Source: Devosia nanyangense
Lineage (GTDB): Bacteria; Pseudomonadota; Alphaproteobacteria; Rhizobiales; Devosiaceae
NCBI GenBank assembly: GCA_016213505.1
Contig: JACRAF010000004.1
Location: forward strand, 97,769 to 161,768
Direction: 5' to 3'
DNA: 64,000 nt
A program made the position numbers and the translations under genes. The notes under the pieces are model-generated. The model made no database searches, was not told the origin of the DNA, and was given only the letters and a program-made list of their open reading frames with translations. Position 1 is the first letter of the stretch; the number at the start of each line of letters is the position of its first letter. Positions 28,418-37,525 of this stretch are shown piece after piece.

Positions 28418-29236
28418 TTGCCCGGCCAGTCAACAGGCTTGGGCGGGCCACGTTTGAATCTCTGGATCGATCCACTTTACAGTCTGTCGGGCCTCGTTGT
28501 CGGCTTCGTCGTCGGCCTGACCGGCGTCGGCGGCGGCTCGCTGATGACGCCGCTCCTGATCCTCGCCTTCGGCATTCACCCCGCCACCGCCGTCGGCACC
28601 GATCTGCTCTACGCCGCCGTCACCAAATCCGCCGGCTCGCTGGTCAATGGCTTCCGCAAGGCCATCGACTGGGCGATCGTCGGCCGCCTCGCGCTGGGGA
28701 GCGTTCCGGCCTCGGCGCTGACCCTGTGGTTCCTCTCCGTCGCCGGCCCGCAATCGGCCGCCACGGCGCATCTGCTCGGCACGGCGCTCGGGGTTATGCT
28801 GCTGATCACCGCGCTCAGCCTCGTCTTCCGTGGCCGGCTCTCCCGCTTCGCCGGCCGCCATCGCGAGCTGCCGCCGCTCCCTCAGGCCATCCTCACCACG
28901 CTCTGCGGCGCCATCCTCGGCGCGCTGGTGTCGCTCTCCTCGGTCGGCGCCGGCGCCATCGGCGTCACCGTGCTCATCCTGCTCTACCCGCGCCTGACCA
29001 TCCAGCGCATCGTCGCGTCCGACATCGCCCATGCCGTGCCGCTGACGCTCATCGCCGGGCTCGGCCACTGGGCCATCGGCGACGTCGACTGGCGCATGCT
29101 GATCTCGCTGCTGGTCGGCTCGATCCCCGGCATCCTGATCGCCACCCACATCGCCCCGCGCCTCGACGAACGCCTGATCCGCTACCTCCTCGCGGCCGTC
29201 CTGGCGATCGTCGGGATGAAGCTGTTCCTCGGCTGA
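28418..29236 (+). CDS. TauE/SafE family sulfite/anion exporter
   Basis: About 260-272 residues with eight hydrophobic helices in two repeats. The first repeat motif 'GFVVGLTGVGGGSLMTPLLILAFGIHPATAVGTDLLYAAVTKSAG' is the signature of TauE/SafE; the second half holds 'GALVSLSSVGAGAIGVTVLILLYP'. These transporters move sulfoacetate, sulfite or other organic anions. The start is uncertain: no ATG is available, TTG 28418 is the most upstream option, and TTG 28454 would fit the protein N-terminus. Confidence 0.88.
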   Translation: MPGQSTGLGGPRLNLWIDPLYSLSGLVVGFVVGLTGVGGGSLMTPLLILAFGIHPATAVGTDLLYAAVTKSAGSLVNGFRKAIDWAIVGRLALGSVPASALTLWFLSVAGPQSAATAHLLGTALGVMLLITALSLVFRGRLSRFAGRHRELPPLPQAILTTLCGAILGALVSLSSVGAGAIGVTVLILLYPRLTIQRIVASDIAHAVPLTLIAGLGHWAIGDVDWRMLISLLVGSIPGILIATHIAPRLDERLIRYLLAAVLAIVGMKLFLG

Positions 29237-29321
29237 CCGAAATCGACCCCAGATTGTCGGCTGGACCGGCTCGCGTTCGCCCGCTAGCTTCGCCCCCTCA
29301 CGGTGCCCCCTGACTTCCCCA

Positions 29322-30032
29322 ATGCAGCTCAAGATCGCGTCCTACAACATCCGCAAGGCCGTCGGGCTCGACTGGCGGCGCCGGCCGGCCCGCGTGCTCG
29401 AGGTGCTCAACGAGATCGGTGCCGACGTTGTCGCCCTGCAGGAGGTCGACCGCCGCTTCGGCTCGCGCACCACCGCGCTCGATCCCGAAATGATCGCCAG
29501 GGAGACCGACTACCAGGCGATCAACTTCTCGCACCGCCCGCAGAGCCTCGGCTTTCACGGCAACGTCATCCTGGCGCGCAAATCCATCCGCGTCGCGGAC
29601 GCCCGCCCCATGGTGCTTCCCCATCTCGAACCGCGTGGCGCCGCCGTCGCCGACCTCGAGCATGACGGCCGCCTTGTCCGCATCGTCGGCATGCATCTGG
29701 GGCTGACCCGCAAATGGCGGCAGCTGCAGACCGAGACCATCGTCGCCGAGCTGCGCGCCCTCGAAGCCAACCTGCCGACCATCCTGATGGGCGATCTCAA
29801 CGAACCGGACCTCAAATCCGGCGTGCTGCGCGCCTTCGAGCAGCGCCACACCATCGCCGAATGCGGCCCGAGCTTTCACGCCTCGATGCCGGTGTTCTCG
29901 CTCGACCGCATCATCGTCACCGAGGACATCGTCATCGGCGAAACCGGCGTCCACCGTTCGGCGCTGGCCCGCGAGGCCTCGGACCATCTGCCGATTTGGG
30001 CCCGGGTCACGCTGCCGGTCCACCACTCTTAG
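29322..30032 (+). CDS. endonuclease/exonuclease/phosphatase family protein
   Basis: 236 residues of the EEP superfamily. Conserved metal and catalytic blocks are 'IASYNIRKAVG', 'VVALQEVDRRFG', 'GMHLGLT', 'LMGDLNEPD', 'SLDRIIV' and 'SDHLPIWARV'. The acid, Asn and His residues are all in place. These enzymes hydrolyse phosphodiesters in DNA, RNA or lipids such as sphingomyelin or cardiolipin, and the substrate cannot be told. There is no signal peptide. The 3' end overlaps the convergent aldolase gene by four bases. Confidence 0.92.
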   Translation: MQLKIASYNIRKAVGLDWRRRPARVLEVLNEIGADVVALQEVDRRFGSRTTALDPEMIARETDYQAINFSHRPQSLGFHGNVILARKSIRVADARPMVLPHLEPRGAAVADLEHDGRLVRIVGMHLGLTRKWRQLQTETIVAELRALEANLPTILMGDLNEPDLKSGVLRAFEQRHTIAECGPSFHASMPVFSLDRIIVTEDIVIGETGVHRSALAREASDHLPIWARVTLPVHHS

Positions 30033-31056
30033 CCTTTCGCGAAGAACCGCTCCGTCGCCGCGATCGCCCGCTCGACCGCCTCGGCGCCGATGTCGAGATG
30101 GGTCACCCAGCGCTGCTCGGTCCCGCCATAGCCGGAGGTAATGCCGATGACCTCCGCGGCCAGCGCCTCGCCGAACGCGATCGCCCTCTCGGCCGGCACC
30201 TTCACCCAGACGATGTTGGTGTCCGGCATCGTCACCGTCAGCCCGTCGATTTCCGCGAACCCCTCAGCCAGCCGCCGCGCGTTGGCGTGGTCCTCGGCCA
30301 GCCGCGCCACATTGTGCTCGAGCGCAAAGAGCCCGGCCGCCGCGAGGATGCCCGCCTGCCGCATACCACCGCCCAATGCCTTGCGGTGCCGCCGCGCCCG
30401 CCCGATCAACTCAGCCTCGCCCACCAGCACCGTGCCGACCGGCGCACCCAGCCCTTTGCTGAGGCAGACCGAGATCGTGTCGAACGGTCTTGCGATCTCC
30501 GCCACGTCCACATTGGTCGCCACCACCGCGTTGAACACCCGCGCCCCATCGAGATGCGTGCCCAGCCCGTGCCGCCGCGCCAGCGCCGTCGCCTCGGCGA
30601 TCCAGGTCAGCTTCATCACCCGGCCGCCAAGGGTGTTTTCGAGCGCCAGCAGCCGGGTGCGCGCATAGTGGGCGTCATCCGGCTTGATCGCCGCCTCGAT
30701 GTCGGCCAGCGCCAGCGTGCCGTCCGGCTGGTGCATGACCGGCTGCGCTGGATGCTGCCCAGCCAGGCCGCGCCGCCCTGTTCGTGGACGTAGCAATGCG
30801 CCTGCATCCCCGCGATGTACTCGTCGCCGCGCCCGCAATGGGCCATCAGCGCCGCGAGGTTCGACTGCGTCCCCGACGCCATGAACACCGCGGCGGCCTT
30901 CCCCAGCCGCTCCGCCAGGACCGCTTCCAGCCGGTTGACCGTTGGGTCGTCGCCGAACACGTCGTCGCCCACCTCCGCGTCGGCCATCGCCTGGCGCATG
31001 CGGGGGCTTGGCCGGGTCACGGTGTCGGAGCGGAAATCGTCGCGGATCGGGGTCAT
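30029..31056 (-). pseudogene. low-specificity L-threonine aldolase, frameshifted
   Basis: The gene encodes a PLP-dependent aldolase that splits threonine or allo-threonine into glycine and acetaldehyde. The first ~100 residues ('[38 protein letters not shown]', up to 'GSIQ') read in one frame from ATG 31056. The rest ('[19 protein letters not shown]' to the C-terminus) reads in another. At about 30746-30747 one base is missing: inserting a single C would restore the usual I-Q-P-Q-P. The PLP lysine region 'ISVCLSKGLGAPVGTVLVG' is intact in the second part. It is either a true recent pseudogene or a one-base assembly error. Confidence 0.88.
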
Positions 31057-31440
31057 CGGGCAAATCTCGTTCAGGGTGGATCAGAGTCCGCTGGACGCTG
31101 CCCCAGCATTGCCGTAAACGTCAAATTCTCTTGCCTCCCCAGCCAGCCGCCCGCGAGTGGTTGCCGGCCGTGGGATTGGACCTTCAGGGGTCCGAACGCG
31201 CAGAATTGTCATCAGGTTTGTCTCGCCGTGCGGGTGTTCCGCAGCGGCGGCTTCGCCATGGCTGCGACATATTGTGTCGCTCAAGAATTCACGCTAGAAC
31301 GCTGCTGTCGAATATTGCGGCCGACCGTTCGTGCCTGGCGATGCCTCAACGCGCCTGCTGACGTCACTACCGATATTTCGATTGGCGAGTCCGCATCTGG
31401 TTTGGGGACCGCCACGGCAGAGACTGCGAGAGGGACTTAT
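31057..31440 (+). other. 384-bp region upstream of the cold-shock gene
   Basis: This region separates the divergent aldolase start from csp. No protein gene is supported. It must hold both promoters. The last ~150 bases before csp are likely the long 5' untranslated leader usual for cold-shock mRNAs. A small hairpin CCGTGCGG/CCGCAGCGG-like is visible at about 31228-31250. Confidence 0.35.
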
Positions 31441-31653
31441 ATGGCTACCGGCACTGTAAAATGGTTCAACGGGCAGAAGGGCTACGGCTTCATTCAGCCC
31501 GACGAGGGCGGGGCGGATGTGTTCGTGCACATCTCCGCGGTCCAGCGCTCGGGCCTCAACGGCCTCGATGAGGGCCAGAAGGTCAACTACGAGATCGTCA
31601 AGGACAAGCGGACCGGCAAATCCGCTGCCGACAATCTCTCAATGGCTGGCTGA
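31441..31653 (+). CDS. cspA: cold-shock protein
   Basis: A 70-residue single cold-shock domain that binds single-stranded RNA and DNA. RNP1 is 'KGYGFIQPD' and RNP2 is 'VFVHISAVQ'; the N-terminal '[14 protein letters not shown]' is canonical. It should act as an RNA chaperone that melts mRNA structure. The name is used in the family sense: several paralogs per genome are normal. The ATG 31441 follows GAGAGGGA. An intrinsic terminator lies 27 bp after the stop. Confidence 0.96.
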   Translation: MATGTVKWFNGQKGYGFIQPDEGGADVFVHISAVQRSGLNGLDEGQKVNYEIVKDKRTGKSAADNLSMAG

Positions 31654-31679
31654 CACCAGTCACAAGCGTCACCAATTCG

Positions 31680-31713
31680 AAAGGCGTGGCCCCTGCCCGG
31701 GCCGCGCCTTTCT
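31680..31713 (+). terminator. intrinsic terminator of the cold-shock gene
   Basis: GGCG-T-GGCCC and GGGCC-G-CGCC pair with a single internal mismatch around the loop CTGCCC, flanked by AAA and TTTCTTG. It is correctly placed 27 bases after the csp stop. Confidence 0.8.
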
Positions 31714-31724
31714 TGTTCCTCTCT

Positions 31725-31790
31725 TTCCTCTCCCGTTTACGGGGGACCGCCGGAGGCGGTGGAAGGGGCGGCCGCGATCGCTGCGCCAGG
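31725..31790. repeat. GC-rich intergenic repeat, CTCCC/GGGGGACCGCC type
   Basis: Contains CTCCCGTTTACGGGGGACCG and GGAGGCGGTGGAAGGGGCGG, a mosaic of short hairpin arms (CCGCC-GGAGGCGG). A related arrangement is at 43951-43983. Elements like this are common between genes in this group of bacteria. Confidence 0.5.
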
Positions 31791-31967
31791 TCGCCATCCC
31801 CGCGGGTACGAGTCCTCGAAGCCGCCATGGTTGTGCTTCTCGACGATCTTATCTCTCTGAAATCTCAGACCTATCCCGCTCTCGCAGACCATCGTTCCGC
31901 CCGACCTTCAGCGCTGGGGCGGCAATCGCGCCAACGCCGCCGCTATCTCCATCGCGTCACGCCAATC

Positions 31968-32108
31968 TCAATTTGGTTTCAATCGGTTATGGCGCCAAAC
32001 TTGAACCATCTTCTCAACCTGACGAACGTGCCGCGCCGCGCCGTCGCCACGCTCGATTGTGGCGAACAGGCGCTGCGCCGCCTTCACTGTGTCATCTTCC
32101 CGCGTCAT
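31968..32108 (-). CDS. possible small protein (46 aa)
   Basis: The frame from ATG 32106-32108 gives 'MTREDDTVKAAQRLFATIER' followed by a basic C-terminal part ('EKMVQVWRHNRLKPN'). Composition is helical and charged, protein-like rather than random, and a GGGAAAG lies about ten bases upstream. No family is recognised. It diverges from the TetR gene and would share its operator region. Confidence 0.3.
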   Translation of the reverse strand: MTREDDTVKAAQRLFATIERGDGAARHVRQVEKMVQVWRHNRLKPN

Positions 32109-32152
32109 CGCTGCTTTCCCACAGCTTGTCCAAAAAATCCAACAAAACGCTC

Positions 32153-32173
32153 GACTAGAACCTAGCTCTAGTC
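32153..32173. promoter_or_regulatory. palindromic operator upstream of the TetR gene
   Basis: Perfect 7-bp arms GACTAGA (32153-32159) and TCTAGTC (32167-32173) flank a 7-base spacer that itself contains CTAG. The site is 48 bp upstream of the TetR start codon in an A-rich patch that looks like a promoter. It has the size and symmetry of TetR-family operators, so autoregulation is the likely use. Confidence 0.65.
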
Positions 32174-32220
32174 CATGCTGGAAACCAATTCCAGAGAAAT
32201 CTTTTAGGAAAGGCACCCCA

Positions 32221-32832
32221 ATGGCCCGAGCCGCCGCAAAAAAAGTGAAGCCCCGCAAGCGTTTGACCGGCGATGAACGCCGCGAATCAATCCTTGAAGC
32301 CGCCCTCGGCTGCTTCCTCGAGAAGGGCTATATCGCCACCACCATCAACGACATCCGCGAAGCCAGCGGCGCCACCACCGGCTCGATCTACCATTTCTTC
32401 GACGGCAAGGGCGCCCTCGCCATGGCGCTGCTCGAAGACGCGGTGGCCGGCTGGTCCGGTGAATCGACCGCAACCAGCGAAACCCCGGAGGCGGTGATCA
32501 AGGCCAGCGCCGGCGGTCTCGTCAGCTGGGGCCTCAAGAACCCGGAATTGTTCCGTTTCACCGACGAAATCCGCACTTTGGCGGTCACCGCCCCCGAATT
32601 TGCCGGGATCGCCGACACCCTCGCCGAGGGGCAGGGGTCGGCCTCGGCGAGCTATTCGAAGTTCCTCAAGGCCAAGAAGGTCAAGGACCTGCCCTGGCCG
32701 GTGGCGCATTCGATGATGCTCGGGCCGGCCTACAACTTCCTGCGCCTGGCCACCACCGGGCGCGCCCGCGTTGCCGCCAAGCGCGCCGTCGAGATTTTCG
32801 CCGACGCCGCCTGGGCCGCCGTCAAGGCCTGA
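32221..32832 (+). CDS. TetR/AcrR family transcriptional regulator
   Basis: 203 residues. The N-terminal DNA-binding domain reads 'RRESILEAALGCFLEKGYIATTINDIREASGATTGSIYHFF', a textbook TetR helix-turn-helix. The C-terminal ~140 residues form the ligand-binding and dimerisation part. A basic Lys/Arg/Ala leader precedes it. AGGAAAGG before ATG 32221 sets the start. The ligand is unknown. A palindromic operator lies 48 bp upstream, and a GC hairpin terminator follows. Confidence 0.93.
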   Translation: MARAAAKKVKPRKRLTGDERRESILEAALGCFLEKGYIATTINDIREASGATTGSIYHFFDGKGALAMALLEDAVAGWSGESTATSETPEAVIKASAGGLVSWGLKNPELFRFTDEIRTLAVTAPEFAGIADTLAEGQGSASASYSKFLKAKKVKDLPWPVAHSMMLGPAYNFLRLATTGRARVAAKRAVEIFADAAWAAVKA

Positions 32833-32843
32833 GACGAGTTTGC

Positions 32844-32865
32844 CGGCGGGGCTTCGGCCCCGCCG
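32844..32865 (+). terminator. hairpin after the TetR gene
   Basis: CGGCGGGGC-TTCG-GCCCCGCCG, a 9-bp perfect GC stem with a UUCG tetraloop, 11 bases after the stop. No T-run follows. Confidence 0.6.
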
Positions 32866-32993
32866 CGCCAGCCGCTTGACCGCGGCGCCCCCTGAGGGCA
32901 GTTTGGTCCATGCCCCCGACATTCCGGTCCGCTTCACGCCAAGCGAGGCGGATGTGGGGTTTTGACTCTATTCTCGAGGTTCTGGAGACGACG

Positions 32994-33467
32994 ATGGACA
33001 AGATTCCGATGACACCGGCCGGACATGCCGCGCTGAGCGAGGAATATCGTCAGCGCACCTCCGAGGGCCGCCCGAAGATCGTTGCGGCCATTTCCGAGGC
33101 GCGCGCCCATGGCGATCTCAGCGAAAACGCCGAGTATCACGCCGCCAAGGAGCAGCAGAGCCTCAACGAAGGCCGCATCCAGGAGCTCGAAACCCTGCTG
33201 GCGCTCGCCGACATCATCGACGTCAGCAAGCTCAGCGGCTCGACCGTGAAATTCGGCGCAACCGTCAAAATTCTCGACGAGGACACCGAAAAGAAGGTGA
33301 CCTACGCCATCGTCGGCGACGCCGAAGCCGACGCCAGCAAGGGTCGCATCTCGATCTCCTCGCCCATCGCCCGCGCCATGATCGGCAAGTCCAAAGGCGA
33401 TTCTTTCGAGGTCGTCAGCCCCGGCGGCTCCAGGAGCTACGAAATCCTCGAGCTCAAATACGTCTAG
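32994..33467 (+). CDS. greA: transcription elongation factor GreA
   Basis: GreA enters the RNA polymerase secondary channel and stimulates cleavage of backtracked transcripts. The 157-residue protein has the coiled-coil N-terminal domain with the acidic tip ('[23 protein letters not shown]', containing the D-L-S-E-N-A-E-Y motif) and the C-terminal FKBP-like domain ending '[25 protein letters not shown]'. The start ATG at 32994 gives the family's normal '[14 protein letters not shown]' N-terminus. The end overlaps the convergent sulfotransferase gene by four bases. Confidence 0.97.
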   Translation: MDKIPMTPAGHAALSEEYRQRTSEGRPKIVAAISEARAHGDLSENAEYHAAKEQQSLNEGRIQELETLLALADIIDVSKLSGSTVKFGATVKILDEDTEKKVTYAIVGDAEADASKGRISISSPIARAMIGKSKGDSFEVVSPGGSRSYEILELKYV

Positions 33468-34243
33468 GACTGCGCGTACCCGAACCGCTCAAAATCCTCG
33501 GCGTAGATCCGCTCGATCCGCCTGATCTGTGCCGGGGTCGCCTCGAGCCCGCCCATCCCTTCGCCGGACCGGTTCACCCACCCGAGCGCCGCGTCCGAGA
33601 AGCCGGAAACCCCGGCTTCCACCATGATCCGGCGCACATCGGCCAGGAGGCTCTCATAGTGCCCGATGCGGTTGTATCGGATGTGCCGCGCCCCGGTGTT
33701 GTTGGTCTGCAGCCTCAGATGCGCATCGCAGAACAGCTCGCTTTCGGCGATGACCTCTTCGACATAATCGAGGAACCGGTCGAAATTGGCGCTGCTGGCG
33801 TCGCCGAACACGAGGCCGGTCTTGCGCAGATACGGGATATGCCGCCACTCGAAGCCGTTCCTGCGGTCGACGAAGAGATTCGTGAAAGCCGAGACGGCGC
33901 GGGTCACCGGGTGCCGTCCGACGGTGAATTTGTAGACGGCGGGATCGTCCAGAGCCGCCACGATCTCGGGCCACCGGGGGGTCGGAAACACCAGCCCGCG
34001 CCCCGGCCCCGCCTCGCGAGAGCCACCGCCCAGCACGAACATCATATCGCGCAGGCTGGAGCTCGCTGCCTTGGCGTTGATCACGTAGAGCAGCTTCAGC
34101 TCCGGCACGAATACGGCGCGGCGCAGCACGATGCGCTGCCAGTCCGGCAGGGCGCGTGCCGCGTATTGCGTGCGGTAGCGCCGCGAGAACGGCTGCATCG
34201 CCCACCACACGAAGGGCCGCGGCTGATCGACGAGTCTGAGCAT
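33464..34243 (-). CDS. sulfotransferase family 2-like protein
   Basis: 259 residues. The PAPS 5'-phosphosulfate loop is '[20 protein letters not shown]' (P-loop-like K-A-x-x-S/T) and the 3'-phosphate block is '[21 protein letters not shown]' (R-x-P-x-x-R-x-x-S). These match Golgi-type/bacterial 'sulfotransferase family 2' proteins that sulfate carbohydrates, for example surface polysaccharides. The acceptor is unknown. The start at 34243 has a GAGGGGA ribosome-binding site; the longer frame to 34426 is not convincing. Confidence 0.87.
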   Translation of the reverse strand: MLRLVDQPRPFVWWAMQPFSRRYRTQYAARALPDWQRIVLRRAVFVPELKLLYVINAKAASSSLRDMMFVLGGGSREAGPGRGLVFPTPRWPEIVAALDDPAVYKFTVGRHPVTRAVSAFTNLFVDRRNGFEWRHIPYLRKTGLVFGDASSANFDRFLDYVEEVIAESELFCDAHLRLQTNNTGARHIRYNRIGHYESLLADVRRIMVEAGVSGFSDAALGWVNRSGEGMGGLEATPAQIRRIERIYAEDFERFGYAQS

Positions 34244-34508
34244 TCCATCCCCTCGGATATTGCCGCCTCTATAGCGGCCGGCAGAGGTCGCGCCTAGCGT
34301 CCCGGACGTCCCGTTGCATGGCTCGGCGCCGCGGCCGCCGGCGGCGTCCTGCGCCCGCCCGCCGGACCCTGCCCAATCCGTGGGCAAAGCCGGACCCGCT
34401 GTGACATTTCGGTGAGTTGCCCGCAAATCCGGGGCTTTGCCGGTGACGGTGGCTTGAAAGCCCCCTCACCTCACCCCTATCTTAGCGGCTCAGAAGAGGG
34501 AGCGTCGG

Positions 34509-35459
34509 ATGCACGCCAAGGTCATCATCATCGGGTCGGGGCCGGCCGGATACACTGCGGCCATCTATGCGGCGCGCGCAATGCTCGAGCCGGTCATGAT
34601 CAACGGCATCCAGCCGGGCGGCCAGCTGACCATCACCACCGATGTCGAAAACTATCCCGGATTCGCCGACGTCATCCAGGGCCCATGGCTGATGGAGCAG
34701 ATGAAGGCGCAGGCCGAGCATGTCGGCACGCGCATCGTCAACGACCTGATCGTCGAGGTCGATTTCGACCGCCGGCCGTTCACCCTCAAGGGCGACAGCG
34801 GCAAGGTCTACACCGCCGACGCGGTCATCATCGCCACCGGCGCCCAGGCGCGCTGGCTCGGCCTTCCGTCCGAGCAGAAGTTCCAGGGGTTCGGCGTTTC
34901 TGCCTGCGCCACCTGCGACGGCTTCTTTTACCGCGACAAGCATGTGCTGGTGGTTGGCGGCGGCAACACCGCGGTCGAGGAAGCGCTGTTCCTCACCAAT
35001 TTCGCCAGCAAAGTCACCGTCATCCACCGCCGCTCGGAATTCCGCGCCGAACGCATCCTGCAGGACCGGCTGTTCAAGCACCCCAAGGTCGAGGTGCGCT
35101 GGAACACCGAGCTGGCCGACGTCACCGGCCAGCAGATGCCGCCCTCGGTTACCGGCGCGGTGCTCCGCGACGTCGTCACCGGCAAGACCGAGGAACTGCC
35201 CGTCGACGGCATCTTCATAGCCATCGGCCACACCCCTTCGACCGCGGTCTTTACCGGCAAGCTCGACATGAAGCCGGGCGGCTACCTGCTGGTGAAGCCC
35301 GGCACCACCGAGACCAACATCCCGGGCGTCTACGCTGCCGGCGACGTCACCGACGACGTCTATCGCCAGGCGGTCACCGCTGCGGGCATGGGCTGCATGG
35401 CCGCCCTCGAAGCCGAAAAGTTCCTCGCCGCCGAGAACCTCGCTGAGGCGGCGGAGTAG
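34509..35459 (+). CDS. trxB: thioredoxin-disulfide reductase
   Basis: A 316-residue FAD/NADPH enzyme that reduces thioredoxin. The FAD-binding GSGPAGYTAAIYAAR is at the N-terminus, the redox-active Cys pair is CATC at residues 133-136, and the NADPH-binding motif is 'VVGGGNTAVEEALFL'. 'GVYAAGDVTDDVYRQAVTAAGMG' is the C-terminal FAD block. The LysR gene starts on the base after its stop. Confidence 0.97.
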   Translation: MHAKVIIIGSGPAGYTAAIYAARAMLEPVMINGIQPGGQLTITTDVENYPGFADVIQGPWLMEQMKAQAEHVGTRIVNDLIVEVDFDRRPFTLKGDSGKVYTADAVIIATGAQARWLGLPSEQKFQGFGVSACATCDGFFYRDKHVLVVGGGNTAVEEALFLTNFASKVTVIHRRSEFRAERILQDRLFKHPKVEVRWNTELADVTGQQMPPSVTGAVLRDVVTGKTEELPVDGIFIAIGHTPSTAVFTGKLDMKPGGYLLVKPGTTETNIPGVYAAGDVTDDVYRQAVTAAGMGCMAALEAEKFLAAENLAEAAE

Positions 35460-36353
35460 ATGCTCGATTGGGACAAGCTCCGCATCTTTCACACCGCCGC
35501 TGAATCCGGGAGCTTCACCCACGCCGCCGAGAAGCTGAACATGAGCCAATCCGCCGTTTCACGGCAGATTTCGGCGCTCGAGGAGGATCTCGGCCTCAAG
35601 CTGTTCATCCGCCACGCCCGCGGACTCGTTCTCACCGAGGTGGGCGAGCAGCTGTTCCGCACCGCTCACCGCATGCACGGCGAATTGCAGCAGGTCGAAA
35701 CCCAGATGTCCGAGAGCCAGGACATCCCGACCGGCCAGCTGCTGGTCACCACCACGGTCGGCATCGGCTCGACCTGGCTCAGCTCGCGCATCCACGAATT
35801 CCTGCTGCTCTATCCGGACATCACCATCGAGATCAAACTCAACGACGCCGAGCTCGATCTCGCCATGCGCGAGGCCGACGTCGCCATCCGCCTGCATCGG
35901 CCCAACCAGTCCGAGATGATCCAGCGCAAGCTGTTCACCGTGCACAACCACTTCTACGTCTCGCTCGACTACCTCGCCCAGCATGGCGAGCCCACCAGCG
36001 TCGAGGAGTTGGACGCGCACCGCATCATCACCTTCGGCGAGCCGGTGCCGTCCCATCTGGGCGACATCAACTACATCGAGCGCCTCGGCCGCACCGATGC
36101 GTCGCCGCGCCGCTCGGCCATGAAGGTCAACGCCATCATCGGCATGATGCAGGCCTGCCGCGCCGGCATCGGCATCGCCATGCTGCCCGACTACGTCACC
36201 GAATCCGAGACCAGGCTGAAGCGCGTGTTGACCGGCATCGAGCTGCCCGCCTACGAGGCCTATTTCGTCTACCCGCCCGCCCTCAAGAACTCCAAGCGCG
36301 TCGGCGTCTTCCGCGATTTCCTCGTCGGCAAGGCCCGGGAGTGGCAGTTCTAG
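35460..36353 (+). CDS. LysR family transcriptional regulator
   Basis: 297 residues, start ATG on the base after the trxB stop, so translation is coupled. The helix-turn-helix is 'IFHTAAESGSFTHAAEKLNMSQSAVSRQISALEEDLGLKLF' (residues about 9-49), followed by the periplasmic-binding-like co-inducer domain. In Hyphomicrobiales a LysR gene abutting trxB is a familiar pairing, but its targets are not known to me. The trxB link hints at a redox-related role (inference). Confidence 0.95.
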   Translation: MLDWDKLRIFHTAAESGSFTHAAEKLNMSQSAVSRQISALEEDLGLKLFIRHARGLVLTEVGEQLFRTAHRMHGELQQVETQMSESQDIPTGQLLVTTTVGIGSTWLSSRIHEFLLLYPDITIEIKLNDAELDLAMREADVAIRLHRPNQSEMIQRKLFTVHNHFYVSLDYLAQHGEPTSVEELDAHRIITFGEPVPSHLGDINYIERLGRTDASPRRSAMKVNAIIGMMQACRAGIGIAMLPDYVTESETRLKRVLTGIELPAYEAYFVYPPALKNSKRVGVFRDFLVGKAREWQF

Positions 36354-36391
36354 CGCAAGCGGATTATCCTCTGCCGCAAGGAGGACGAACC

Positions 36392-36850
36392 ATGCGCACT
36401 CTAGCCGCTCTCGCATTCCTTGCCTGCCTGACCGCGCCTGCCGCCGCTGCCTCGCTCGAAATGGCCAACGGCTACGGCGCCATCGACGCGCCCCGCAACA
36501 TCGACCCGGCGAGACTGGGCCAGCTCTTCTGCGCCAGCCGGATCGCCGGCGACATGGCGCCGCTGGCCCCGTTCCTCGCCCCCAAGCTCACCCGCCTGAT
36601 CGACAGCACCCCGGAATCCGCCGTGCCGTGGCAGGGCTTCCCCGACCGCCCGCAGCGCTGCGACATCGCCATCGTCAACGGCTTCGCCGACACCATCGGC
36701 GTCCTGGTCAGGCTGACCTATGTCGCCGACTCCCGAAAATGGTCCGACACGCTCAATCTCGAGCGCACGCCCGACAGCTGGCTGCTCAACAACGTGTTCT
36801 ACGACGGCGGCGGCAATCTGAGGTTCCGGTTGCTGGAAACCACGAACTGA
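36392..36850 (+). CDS. secreted protein, tandem paralog A
   Basis: 152 residues with a Sec signal peptide (about 1-20, APAAAAS). The body 'RLGQLFCASRIAGDMAPLAPFLAPKL', 'VPWQGFPDRPQRCDIAIVNGF' and 'KWSDTLNLERTPDSWLLNNVFYDGGG' matches block by block the next gene ('QIGQIFCLSRVGNDTGPIEGLLSDAL', 'IPWQAWPDYAPLCTVGLV', 'FTDTLILKRVPMEDYGTAFWRIDNLAY'). Two conserved Cys probably form a disulfide. The fold resembles small periplasmic NTF2-like proteins; this is a weak guess. The function is unknown. Confidence 0.75.
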   Translation: MRTLAALAFLACLTAPAAAASLEMANGYGAIDAPRNIDPARLGQLFCASRIAGDMAPLAPFLAPKLTRLIDSTPESAVPWQGFPDRPQRCDIAIVNGFADTIGVLVRLTYVADSRKWSDTLNLERTPDSWLLNNVFYDGGGNLRFRLLETTN

Positions 36851-36917
36851 CCGGTTCACCCCCTGTTCAGGCGATCGGCGCTATCCGCCGCGCCAGCACA
36901 ACCTATTGGGGGTTTCC

Positions 36918-37427
36918 ATGCGCTACCTGAGCCTTGCCGCGCTGCTCGCGACGGCCTTCACCGCCCTGCCCGCCTTCGCCGACGAGGGCGGCATGGTGAC
37001 GCTCAAGCCCGAACAGATCGGCCAGATCTTCTGCCTGTCGCGCGTCGGCAACGACACCGGCCCGATCGAGGGCCTCTTGAGCGACGCCCTGGAGCTCGCC
37101 ATCTCCGACGCCGAGAACGACAACGACAACTGGGAAGAGGCCAACCCCGGCGAAAAGCCGCCACTCGGCGACGGCATCCCCTGGCAGGCCTGGCCGGACT
37201 ATGCCCCCTTGTGCACCGTTGGCCTGGTGACGCTGATGAAGACCGACGCAAAAGTCGAGATCATGTATGCCTTCCCCGATTCGCCCGACGCCGATTTCAC
37301 CGACACGCTGATCCTCAAGCGCGTCCCGATGGAGGACTACGGCACCGCCTTCTGGCGCATCGACAACCTCGCTTACGCCACCGGCAGCGACCTCAAGGCC
37401 GAGCTGATCGCGGCCTTTGCCGAGTAG
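36918..37427 (+). CDS. secreted protein, tandem paralog B
   Basis: 169 residues, signal peptide about 1-21 (ALPAFADE). It is a diverged copy of the preceding gene product: the order F-C-x-S-R, then P-W-Q-x-[FW]-P-D, then C, then D-T-L-x-L-x-R-x-P is shared. It has an acidic insertion ('SDAENDNDNWEEANPGE') not found in paralog A. Start ATG 36918 is preceded by a G-rich ribosome-binding sequence. Function unknown. Confidence 0.75.
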   Translation: MRYLSLAALLATAFTALPAFADEGGMVTLKPEQIGQIFCLSRVGNDTGPIEGLLSDALELAISDAENDNDNWEEANPGEKPPLGDGIPWQAWPDYAPLCTVGLVTLMKTDAKVEIMYAFPDSPDADFTDTLILKRVPMEDYGTAFWRIDNLAYATGSDLKAELIAAFAE

Positions 37428-37525
37428 GGCAGCCGCCGCCGCTTTTTCCGTTGACCGCAACGCGCCGGGGGCGCACAGAACCTTTGTTCCGGGCTCGCCC
37501 GGGACATCAGCAAAGGACAGCAACG

